DNA of 64,000 bases, taken from Mactra quadrangularis. Lineage: Eukaryota > Mollusca > Bivalvia > Venerida > Mactridae. The stretch is taken from positions 39,445,380-39,509,379 of the forward strand of contig CM046303.1 in assembly GCA_025267735.1 (NCBI GenBank). The letters run 5' to 3'. The translations under genes were made by a program, and so were the position numbers. The first letter of the stretch is position 1, and each line of letters opens with the position of its first letter. The notes under the pieces are model-generated. The model was not told the DNA's origin. It saw only the letters and a list, made by a program, of their open reading frames with translations, and searched no databases. Below are positions 26,331 to 36,858 of the stretch, one piece after another.

Positions 26331-28317
26331 AATATGATAACATCACAGCTTTCTTGACAAACCGACCAATCAGTAAAAGTAAACTTCTCCATTTATCATA
26401 TCAATGGAAGAAAATTGACATTATTGCCAAATTTTAATGGAAGAGTATAACCTCCCCAGGCGGGATTACCTAACTTTAACAAAGTACATTAATTATGTTA
26501 TAGAGATAATTAAAGTATGAATGATCATATGGAATCTTTAAAGCTAAAATGTTCCCTTTATTCCAGCAACTTTTAATTGAGATGATAAAAACGTCAGCGC
26601 TCATCAACAGTAGCTACAAAACCATGCATCTAGTAAGACGTTACCTAATTCAGATATATTCACTATTCGAATATCAGTTTCCATGCAGGACGGTAGAATC
26701 ATAATTTTCTTGTTTTAAACATTAAATCGGTTAATGTTAGACATGCGATTTCAGACAAAGCCTATTGTTGCTGGTGTTACTCATCGATTTCTTCACAAAT
26801 CGTGCAAAGTGTCAAATCTGCCCTTATACTCTTAGTTTAGTGTGGTAACTTCAAAGTCCAATGGGTGTAACGACACTGTCAAACGAGTTGATTTAGTTAA
26901 ATTGCAATTTGACGTAAATCCAAAATTGTCACGGTCGGCATTAGGTGCACTTATTACCATACATCAAATTATTTCAGAAATTAACACTGTTTTTCCCTTC
27001 GTTATTTCTTTATAGTAGTCGTTAATTTTCATAACCGTGTAATTTGCACGAGAACCGGTTCACTTATCAAAGAGAAATAATTTTCGGTACACGGACAGGA
27101 TTAACGAGATTTTAGCCAACACTATATTGAATTATTAGCAGTTTAAAATTATATCTAACGCTAATTTTTACATGCTGTCATAAAGTTGTAATCTTAACAA
27201 GTGAATTATGTGATATTGAATGTTGTTTGAGGGATTAGATTAAAATGTTCTCCGCAGCTTATAAATACTCGATGTTGGAAGTTAAATTTGTGGCCTTTAT
27301 TTCCACAAATCGGGAACAAATTAAAACATGAAAGGGGACATTATCGAGAAAAGCGTATCTTTTTATTAACATTTCGTCTGTAACTTGATGTACTGGAATA
27401 GTATCAGAACTTCAAGAGAAATTAACGACTAAATGATAATGCAATCATCTGCATAGTTTCCCTTGAAGAATTTAGACATATAAGGATTCATTATCAACAA
27501 TTTAAAAATTGACATTATTATAATTAATGACGGTGAAGTTGAGGCGTCCAGGACGACCTCGGTCCACTTAAGACACTGTCAACACATATATGTACTAACA
27601 AAATTTGTTTCGCAGCTGTCCTGAAGCCATTTAATTTTAACCAATGAGTCGCTCTCTGGATTACTATTCCAAAATAAACTTATCTAAATTCTCGTGAAAT
27701 ATAGATAACTGTAATATCAGGTCAAATGCTTTTGTTGGAAAATCACTAAATTGGTATAGTATCGGATACTGTACGCCATATCTAAAGATTTGAGATATTT
27801 TCAATAATGAAAACAAGAATCAGCTGTGTAGTGCTTACTATAAATATATAAACATTAGCATCGAATCGTCCATGACTAATTGATTCCTTTCTAATAATAT
27901 CACATCTCATGAAACCAATGTCAATTAATTGATCATAATTATACTCTATTATTCCATCAGTGGGGATTAGCTACACACAGTAATCGGCTTCCAAGTCGTT
28001 CCTTATTGCTTGCAAGTTCTTAAACCATGACAGCAGTGACGTTTAAAGCCGTTGTAGACCACAAATCCTGGAATTACCACGCGAACGTCTTCAGATCACA
28101 GCGTCCGTCACGTGACACGCTGTGATAATTATATCTTTAGAAATACTAATTGTTCTGTAGTTGATTAAATTATTATCCTGTAATAATATCCTAGGATTTT
28201 AAATCTCCCATCAATACAAGACTGGGTTACTATAACAACCGTGTTCTAACACATCTGCTAGTTTACCATAAGGCCATGCCAAATCGGAATTCTGTTAAAC
28301 GTCAACCCAAATTTAAC
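26331..28317. other. No recognisable gene
   Basis: About 2 kb of AT-rich DNA with no ORF above 60 codons. A small hairpin TCACAGCGT...ACGCTGTGA sits at about 28096-28125. No transposon ends were recognised. Confidence 0.5.
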
Positions 28318-28440
28318 AAACCTAGGTACCTTTTCACAAAAACAAACAAACCAAAAACGAAAACACAAATATTTTTTACGACAAAAACAATGCATTATAT
28401 ATATTTTAAAAGGAATAACATTCTCATACTATGAAACAAT
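28318..28440 (-). repeat. Dispersed repeat, copy 2 (partner at 20611-20765)
   Basis: On the minus strand it reads CCCATTGTTTCATA, then ATATATAATGCAT, TTTTGTCGTAA and GTGAAAAGGTACCTAG, in the same order as the plus-strand copy at 20611. Confidence 0.65.
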
Positions 28441-29430
28441 GGGTCTGAATTCAATATAAAATGACTAGTGTTTATTTCACGTAAAATATATTATGTTGTA
28501 TTCTAACATAGGCACGTGCGCTTTCACTCTTTATTTAATGTGACGTCATCTATGCTTTATTATTCAACAAAATATAGCTCGTGACGGCTGTTGAAATTTT
28601 ACTCCCCACGTTAAATGAACAAAGCCGAAAACAGCGCCCGAGTTTATAAGGGTTGACTTTACAGGACCTTCGAACATGTCAGTAAATGTAAAACATGTGC
28701 TAACCTTATAACATGAATGAAAATGGTCTAAACGATTAAAGCATAAAAAGAACTTCTTCAACATTCATTATTCAAGACGTTTTCCCAGCAGAAGTCCCAG
28801 CAATGCAGCATTTCCCGGTTCCGCATTTCATCCGGTCCTTCATCCGACGGTCATGCCAGCCATTATACAAAAAAATACTAAGATTGACTATTTCATTCAA
28901 GCCAAACTGTGCAGAGCATAATATAATGATTTTCAGAAAATCCATTCTTCCTTGACACGCGTTTATAAATCCAATTTATATCAAACCTTTTCAGAAATTC
29001 TGAATTAAATTGTCTGATAACACACTACTATCCAGTTAACATCCAAATATTTAAGCTGCATTTGCAATATTCCGTCGAAAACATCGAAGTTTAAATTTTC
29101 CTACATCATCATGTGTTTACAAAATGTCACTCACTGAGGGCAAGGTCGAACGTTTTGTTTATTTCACGGCACTTATTTTGTAGAATGATGTTAAACACAC
29201 CAAAACAATTATAGCAATTCGTATTTATATTTTGGTTTCTATTCTATAATTAAGATTTTAATATTTTTTGTTCGGAATTAGAAACACTTTTCTATGAGAA
29301 TTGTGTAAATAAATGCTATTTTCGGCCTTTGCACTGGGGGTGGATTTCAACAGCATGACGTTTCTGACAGTGAAAAATAGTTCTATAAATATATCTTTTC
29401 TACGGATGTATTTTATGATGTTAGAATCGT
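28441..29430. other. No recognisable gene
   Basis: No ORF beyond 66 codons and no repeat structure recognised. Confidence 0.5.
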
Positions 29431-29595
29431 AATAACTTACAGTTGTCTATATTTTGTTGTCTAATAAAATATAGGCACTCGTTTCATGCGCTAATTAAAC
29501 ACTCGTGCTAAAGCACTCGTGATTTAATCATACGCGCATCACAACTCGTGCCTATATTTTATAAGACAACAAAATAAAGACAACTGTAAGTTATT
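29431..29595. mobile_element. 165-bp foldback MITE
   Basis: AATAACTTACAGTTGTCTAT at the left end is mirrored by ATAAAGACAACTGTAAGTTATT at the right end. Pairing continues inward through ATAAAATATAGGCACTCGT to a centre near CACTCGTGCTAAAGCACTCG. Almost the whole element can fold into one hairpin. Confidence 0.85.
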
Positions 29596-29870
29596 TCTTA
29601 ATTAATGACGCGGTCATGGAAAATTGCTTACGATGAATAACGTCGTTGCCAAACACAATTTTCCCTGAATTAAATTGCCGTATTGAATCCCAGAACATCG
29701 GAATCATTAAAGAAAATTCCACCAACAAGTTTGTTTTTATTATGATTGAGGACTCTTAAACCTACGCGCACGCGGACGCTTAACAAAATTCCGATATGGC
29801 ATGGCCTAAAATGATAATGTTAGAAATATATAAAAGGGCATATTTAATTTTTACTATACTGAACAAGAGA

Positions 29871-30200
29871 GCTCCGCGTGCCGGGCCTTACACGCAGCCG
29901 CTTGGCTAACTCCGTTGGTAGCACGCAAGTCTACTGATCAAGGGGTCATGGATTCGATTCCCGGGCGGGGCATACTTTTATGGAGCTTGGTCATGAAATT
30001 ATTTGTACGGTCATTTTTCCTTCTACCAATGATTCATACTTACTCGTATGTAGGACAGTTGTCAGTCAGTAACGAAAGTATGTGCTTAGTAGTTGGTTAA
30101 CAGCTAAATCGAGAGATTTAGCCTTTCCATGAACAGTGAGTAGGTTGACTGACCGCCGTTAGATGACTTATACAAAGTGTTGCTGCGGCAACAAAACAAA
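29871..30200 (+). mobile_element. tRNA-derived SINE, copy B (most complete)
   Basis: The tRNA-like head at about 29891-29966 has an A-box-like TCCGTTGGTAGCACGC and a B box GGATTCGATTCCC. Next come GGGCGGGGCATACTTTTATG and GAGCTTGGTCATGAAAT, then CAGTCAGTAACGAAAGTATG, TGGTTAACAGCTAAAT and CCTTTCCATGAACAGTGAGT. It ends at GTGTTGCTGCGGCAACAAAAC, which leads into a CAAAC-rich tail. It is transcribed by RNA polymerase III if active. Four related copies in 64 kb make it a common family in this genome. Confidence 0.85.
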
Positions 30201-30833
30201 CAACAAAACCAAAAACAAACTGCATTATTGGCCCAAATGATGTGCAAACCTCAAATAGTTTGTAATGAGAAGTGGCAGAATAAGGTAAAGAAGCCATCCA
30301 AATAAAACTGACCCCTAAATCTATAGGAATCTTCTTTTGACCATGGTCAACATTCTTACCTAGTATGATAACCTTAGGTCCTATAGCTCTCGAGCGAACA
30401 ATTTGGATGCCAATATACAGTTGACATATACCTATAAGGTACATCTACTGTTTATAGCCAACTTTTCTAACAAACAAGGTCACTGTAGGCCTAAGAATTT
30501 TATTTATATATAATTATGTATACTTAGCTTATCAACAGTTTTATATAAACATTTCTTAAGTTAAGTCAATTTAATTAATATATTTCTAAACAATTTATAT
30601 TGAATATGAGATAATACGATTACAAAAGCTCAGACAGAAAAATCCCTCTGTCTGATATATGGTTTGCCTATTTTTGATATATTTTACAAATATAACTGAT
30701 TTCAACTATATTGAATTTAGAGTACAAACACGAAGTTAGTCCAGCTAAGACGATGTTATATTGAATGGATTTGTCTACACGAATTATTAACGAGTTTATA
30801 CTAAAATTGTTGCATGTTATGTTGTACATGTAC
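30201..30833. other. No recognisable gene
   Basis: Short ORFs only. The 108-codon minus-strand ORF at 30118-30444 overlaps the SINE and is taken as chance. Confidence 0.5.
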
Positions 30834-33800
30834 AGTTGAGTTCACACTAAAGTTTACACCCTAGTGCACTTGGAGTGCACTTCATCCACACCTGAAGTGC
30901 ACTTGAAGTGCACTTTGAGGTGCAGTTTAGTTTAGTCAATTTATTGAAGCTAGAAAAAATACTTGTTGGTTGATTGAAGACAATATTGAATTAATATTTA
31001 GGTTTATAAAACCTGGTAAACAGTTAAAAGATGATTATAGATTAAGCAAATTATTGACTTATTTTTATTTTATGGAGTTAAGAATATTTTAGTCTTATGA
31101 GACATGTAAATTTGTGTGGATTTAATTCAATATTAAATGTTTGCATTGAATTGATTGTCATGTATAATGATTATGACTAAACAGAAATTATTATTATAAT
31201 CATTTTATAATTGTCCCTTATATTTTAAAAGAAAATATGTGTTTTTGGTAGAAAATGCCACTCACTCATTGTTTAAATTTTAAATGATTCAGTCTTTATA
31301 CTGTCCAGTCTGGTTAATTAATAAATATCTTATATCTACATATTATATAAAATAAATCAAAATATTAAAAAATCAAGTCTTATTTCAGTTAAATGCCTGT
31401 CGTCTTTTTTGTTTTATAATAGTGTGACATTTGTATCCGAAAATGTTAATGATATATTTTTATGTTTTATCATACATGTAAGTCACATGTCACTACAGTT
31501 GTATTTCATTTAATATACTAGAAACCCTATAGACAGCCTGTCTTTGTTAGATAGGAAAGGTGTGAAAATATTTTAACTGGAACATTTTGAGATGTTGCTG
31601 TCAAGTATTGAAAAATTGGATAAAATCTAAGTTTATTTAGTAATCAGATCATAAACAAAATCAGCTTCATAATTACTTAACTGTATTAGAATATTTATTG
31701 ATTGATAATTATAACACTAAAATGAGTAGTGTTAAAAGTTTAACTCCCTACTTTAGAGAGATAATTGTTCAGTTGTATTTAGCTGGCACCTACAATTTAA
31801 ATGTATGCATTTTTATAACATTTAACAGGATGATATTTAACTACAAACTATTCTTGTTTTTATTGCTTTTTATTTATTTGATGGTCATTAAGAATGTAAG
31901 TACAAGCTATACAGTAAAAAGTTTCCCAACAATGAAATCATTCTTATACAGCCATATTTATGGCCCCTCTTTCCTGTTGTCGATATCCCCTGGGGATAAT
32001 GACTAAAGATAGCTGTCAGGGATTACCAATTGTCTAATTGTTATCAGCCTTATCACATCTTCATCTCATATGGTGAGCAGACAGTATTTTGTTAATTATG
32101 AATATCTGATTAATTATTCTCAGTGATACTGAGAATTGTAGAATTAATGTAAATGAGTACTAGAAATTGAACCAATTTAGATTTATTTTTTTACCTGAAA
32201 AATTGTACATGTGACTTGAAAGTACTACACAGAATGAAAAAGAAGAAGAAAGTAACATAATGAAATTCATAATCAGATTATTTACAACCTGAAATCAGAT
32301 AATTTAATAAAAACAGTTATTTCAAATTCTCATTAGGCTATTTACAACATTGGATCAACTTCAGATAGTTGTAGATAATTATTATTAATGATGCATTAAG
32401 ATTTATTTATTAAGTTTTTACAACTCTCTCTACCTATTGTTTATGCATCGCAATACAATTATTGTTCCTATTGCTTTAAAAGCATGTCACAAAATTCAAT
32501 TTCCGTGTCAATTTTACATATACTTTTTCACACTTAAATTCATATTTGTACATACAGTGTTACTGAATACTTGAAACAACATAACAAATTTCAACATTAT
32601 TTTTTAAAGAAATATGTTTGTTATTTTATCTTACATAATTATGATGTAAATAGTAGATGTCTAGATCATATCTCGTCTATGTGTGCATCAACTCAGATGC
32701 CCTGCTGAGAATGGTATCCTTAATTGGCATACTGTTTATATCAGGGGGGCTATAAAATCTTAGCACAAATATACAAGTACATGTGTATAATGTATATCAA
32801 TGCAGATGTTATCTGATAAAGTCAATGATAAACTAAATGGATCCAAATCTCTGGCTCTGTCTTATTTTTATTTTAAGTCTTATTATTTTAGCAGTCACAG
32901 TTCTTTCTATTCACAAGGTTTTTTTTCTTAATTTAGTTTTAAAAGGTTGATTAAGCTTAAAATATTGCATAAAATACAAACAATGTAAGTACAAACTAAA
33001 GATTTCTTTTTGGTTGTCTTTTTATTGGTTTCTTGATGCTTGTTGACTGTTTATGGAGTTTGTTCTCTTACGTCATCATACTGCCACATGTTAAATAATA
33101 ATAACCCCTTTAGATAAAATAACATAGTGTTGTTATTACCAACCTTACAAGAAATATTATTTTAAATACAAAGATTATCCAAGTTGACTATAAGTAATTG
33201 AATATCAAATTTAAGAAGCACATTACATTGTATATATTTGTATTATAATTTCACTAATAAACAGTAAGCTTAAATTCTGTCAGGTACAAAGTAAAAGTAT
33301 ATAGAGATAAACTCATTGTCAAATATATACTACTTTTGAGTTCATTATTACATGAATTAAATATTTTGTTACCTGACAAAAAACTGTTGTCTGGCTGTCA
33401 TTTTTTGTTGAAATATCCGAATGATAAGAATTTATATCAACAATAATAGGGGTATGTTATGCATTTAAAAACTTTCTTAAGAAAGAATTATAAAAGTGTC
33501 CCAGAATTGTATCACAATTGAAATTGAATATGATGTACGAATTAATGTAAAATCAACATAATAAAACATCTCATAATTAATTGCAATATAATCACAGTTA
33601 ATGTTTGTTCCCTATTGTAAAGATCAAAGAATCAACTGAAGTTTTAAGTAATCAAGTGTTATAAACATTATTGTGACACCAATTTGCAGTTTTATCTTTA
33701 TTAAACAATTATAATTGTTCAACTTGATTTTAATTGACTTAACTTTCTTTTGTGTTCTTTATCGTTCAAAGTCATGAAAATTACTATGTCATACATGTAT

Positions 33801-34133
33801 TAATGATAATTATTTCCTCATGAATGCATAAATCTTGGAATTTGAACAGTGTTTTAACTAAAAAGTTCTTGTAACTTTAACGTTCATTTTCAATTTAATT
33901 TTGTAAACAATTTGCTTGATTATACATTTTTAACTTTCTATCATGTAATAGAAACCTACAGATAAAATCAATATTGTCATCAATGAATAAACAAGTCTTC
34001 AAACTTCAATATATTGATAAACAAAACTGCACTAAACTGCTCCTCAAATCAAAGTGCACTTCAAAGTGCACTTCAGGTGTGGACGAAGTGCACACGAAGT
34101 GCACTTTGTGTAAACTTTAGTGTGAACTCAACT
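30834..34133. mobile_element. 3.3-kb TIR element with AGTGCACTT repeats
   Basis: The left end AGTTGAGTTCACACTAAAGT and its continuation to about 30950 match the reverse complement of 34010-34133. Similarity runs over more than 100 bp, including ATCCACACCTGAAGTGCACTT versus GTCCACACCTGAAGTGCACTT. Several AGTGCACTT palindromes lie in each end. The interior is very AT-rich. The only notable ORF is 102 codons at 31698-32006, whose start (VKSLTPYFREIIVQLYLAG) resembles the first helix of a transposase HTH but goes no further. No target duplication could be fixed. Confidence 0.82.
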
Positions 34134-34762
34134 ATAAATGATTCTTTGTCATTGAATCCGCACGAAAACTGGTCAATCCCGCATTTTACGTGTCTATATC
34201 ACTCATAAAGTGGTCACCACAGGCATGGAAATTATGGTTTTTAACTGGATATAGCGAATTTCACATTAAGGAAGTTGTCTAAAAATTACTTTTTTTCGCG
34301 TGGCTCTTCCATCAAAAGAAAACATCTGGGTCACTGATGGCAGAAAAATGGAGTTTCAGTCTCTGTAAAGAAATGGCACTTTAGACTTCTTTATGAGAAA
34401 ATATAACATAAAATATAACAGTTAAATGCAAATTTTAAGTTAAAAAAGAGCATACGTTTGCCCTTTAGACTCCATCCAAGCGTTGCCATGTTAACTGTGT
34501 TAAACTGGCATTTTCTGAAGACAATCACAGGGATAATTAAGCCAAGCTGCATAATGTCAGTTAATTAGTTATGAAATAAGAGCATCTTGAAATAGCCTTA
34601 GTGCATTAATGTGAAAAAACCCGTTCAATTTTCGCCCATGTCGCAACCAGTTAAAAGATTATTGCTTTATACACTCCCCTCGCAGCTCAGTGAATACATA
34701 ACATTCACCCGCTGCCTTAAAACTAGTCGATTTATGATATTGACCTTTACTATGAACCTTTG
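34134..34762. other. No recognisable gene
   Basis: Sequence right of the TIR element. Nothing recognisable. Confidence 0.5.
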
Positions 34763-34915
34763 AACGACCAATGAAAGTTGAACAAATTCCAATTTAGCTG
34801 AAAAACTTTATACGCATTTTCATTGGTTGAACGGGTAAACAACGCCTTATATGGTATGATCATACTAGTAACGAATGCAACCTCGTATGACGTCATATAT
34901 ATAGCGTGGCTACAC
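34763..34915 (+). promoter_or_regulatory. Possible polymerase II promoter (CCAAT, CRE, TATA)
   Basis: CCAAT at 34769 and an inverted ATTGG at about 34825 precede a full CRE palindrome, TGACGTCA. The CRE overlaps a TATATATA box at about 34897-34905. Downstream lies CpG-bearing sequence with CACGTGAC and GTCACG motifs up to 35215, cut off by the retrotransposon at 35345. This is motif reading only. No first exon was identified. Confidence 0.25.
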
Positions 34916-35344
34916 TTTGTATTTAAGTTCGATAAGTTGCTCTATCATTTCTATGTTTACAGTTAAAAGATCAGAGATACACGTTTAAAAAGATCAATGT
35001 TTACTTTCATTTTTGTTAATTTTCCATTATCTAACTAATGCAAAACGGTCCAACATCATTGCATTTCGACATTTTGAAATTACAGGCGCGAGAATTTTTG
35101 CATCTATTTTTAAAAACCACGTGACAGTCATGCGATTTAACAAACTCCTCACAGCGGTTACGTCACGCGTTGCTACTTTAACCACTGCCTTCACATAAAT
35201 CACGTGACGCAAGTAGTACCATGTGACTAATGTTTAAATTTAAACGAGCATTAACGGTTAGCCTAAAAAGCGTTAGGCGTAATGTAGCGAAAAAAACATT
35301 GAATGATAAAAAATGTGGTTGATTTACACGGTCTGCCAAAGAAG
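34916..35344. other. Flank between possible promoter and provirus
   Basis: Two overlapping short ORFs on opposite strands (35013-35198 and 35027-35212) are not credible as genes. E-box-like CACGTG motifs occur near 35117 and 35201. The last four bases, GAAG, are duplicated after the provirus. Confidence 0.45.
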
Positions 35345-35930
35345 TGCCATGCGGCTAATTTTGAGACTTGTTTTTATTACTTTAGGTTAAATCAATATCG
35401 TAATCTAGTATGTTTAATAATGTATATATGTTTAATAATATATATATCGTGGGTTTAACATTATTTCTATCATGGCGGCAAAACTTGATACTAAGTTTAT
35501 ATTGTTTTAAGTTCCATTGATTTAAATAGTCGTATAGCTTAAAATATTATACATGTATTTTACAATACTTGCATTTTCATTGTTCGCGTAAAATGGCAAA
35601 CTTCAAAGAGATTTTATCGTAGAAACAATAGTAATAATAGTATATACAACTGTCATTATTAGGTAAGAACGTATAATAAACAACCTTTCGGGGAACCTTA
35701 ATTGCTATTAAAGTGTCAAGTAAAATTTTGAATGCGCTTGAGGTCAACGCATTATGTCACTTGCCAAAGTCGGTTTGATGTATATTTTTCAAACAAATCG
35801 GCCAACGTGTTTAATTTTTATTGGGTCGTCTATGTTAATTTTTACGGGAAAACTTAGAAACTACTTTTTGATTGGTCAAACGTTCGAAAATGCATATGAC
35901 AAAAGTCGGGTCCGTAAGCTGGAAAATCAG

Positions 35931-35996
35931 TATTGAAAACTGATTGTAACGAAATAAAGTATTACGGACTTGACAACTTCTTATATCTGTTTTTAG
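35931..35996 (+). repeat. 66-bp block duplicated inside the LTR, first copy
   Basis: It runs from TATTGAAAACTGATTG to TATCTGTTTTTAG and is repeated exactly at 36688-36753. It contains AATAAA at 35953-35958. The first copy is followed at once by GTAAGT, a perfect splice donor. The second copy ends in a pyrimidine-rich acceptor, TTTTTAG. Removal of 35997-36753 would therefore look like a GT-AG intron whose 3' end repeats the upstream exon. Confidence 0.9.
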
Positions 35997-36159
35997 GTAA
36001 GTCGAATTTTGTATGTTATTTTGTTAATATTGTGATTCAGCATTGTTAAAATTGTTAAGTTCTTTTGATTAGTTATTTTACGTCGCAGCGTTGTTGTTTT
36101 AGAAGTAGATCATTTAAGGTGCAGATGTTTATCATTTTTGAGTAATTATTATGTTACCA

Positions 36160-36430
36160 GTATTTCATTAACGTTAGTAAGATACATATTGTTTGATGAT
36201 TGTGATCTATTAAATTTATATTATGATTTGAACTTGTTATTTACCGTATTTCATTAACATAAGTAAGATACACATTGTTTGATGATTGTGATCTATTGAA
36301 TTTATATTATGATGATTTGAACTTGTTATTTTACCGCTATTTCATTAACATAAGTAAGATACATATTGTTTGATGATCGTGATCTATTGAATAGATATTA
36401 TGATGATTCGAACTTGTTATTTTACCGCTA
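36160..36430 (+). repeat. Tandem repeat in the LTR, ~90-bp unit, three copies
   Basis: ATTTCATTAACATAAGTAAG, ATACATATTGTTTGATGATT and GTGATCTATTGAATTTATA recur three times with small differences. The same array is present in the 3' LTR at about 44940-45210. Such repeats in the upstream LTR part often act as transcription enhancers. Confidence 0.9.
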
Positions 36431-36786
36431 TATAATTTGAATCATGTACCAGCGAATAATGTAATATTTATGTAATTGTGAATATAGCGTAATGCCGTCT
36501 AAGTAATTTAATATTTCTATAGTTGCATTGTACTAGAGTTACTAAATATACTGTCCATATTAGTTTAGTTGATAATGTCGTTAAGAATATCTGTGCATTG
36601 ATATATATTATTATTTCTGTATTTATAGTAGTTTATTGTAACATTTTATTTCACAGTTCTGATTATGTAGATTATGTTATTATTGAGTATTGAAAACTGA
36701 TTGTAACGAAATAAAGTATTACGGACTTGACAACTTCTTATATCTGTTTTTAGATAAAAATACCCTTAACCAGAAAGCACAACACT

Positions 36787-36804
36787 TGGTGGGTAGGATT
36801 TTGT
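36787..36804 (+). other. Probable primer-binding site
   Basis: TGGTGGGTAGGATTTTG starts two bases after the end of the 5' LTR. TGG is expected because it pairs with the CCA end of a tRNA. I could not assign the tRNA. Confidence 0.6.
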
Positions 36805-36858
36805 CGGTTCCGGTCCAATCACAAGTCAAGCGAAGAACAGAACAACTTTATTCCCCGT

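Larger units (their letters stand above)
35345..36784 (+). repeat. 5' LTR, 1440 bp
   Basis: It begins TGCCATGCGGCTAA and ends AGAAAGCACAACA. It matches 44127-45564, differing by TATATATG versus TATATG near 35420, one A/C near 35406 and one A/G near 36213. It holds two identical 66-bp blocks (35931-35996 and 36688-36753), each with an AATAAA signal, and a threefold tandem repeat near 36160-36430. The 60-codon ORF inside it occurs in both LTRs and is not a gene. Confidence 0.96.

Noticed and set aside
30118..30444. Minus-strand 108-codon ORF
   Set aside because: It runs out of the SINE tail. The overlap with a non-coding retroposon explains part of it.
35754..35936. 60-codon ORF present in both LTRs (also 44534-44716)
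   Set aside because: It is identical because the LTRs are identical. It is short, spans regulatory sequence and has no recognisable feature.
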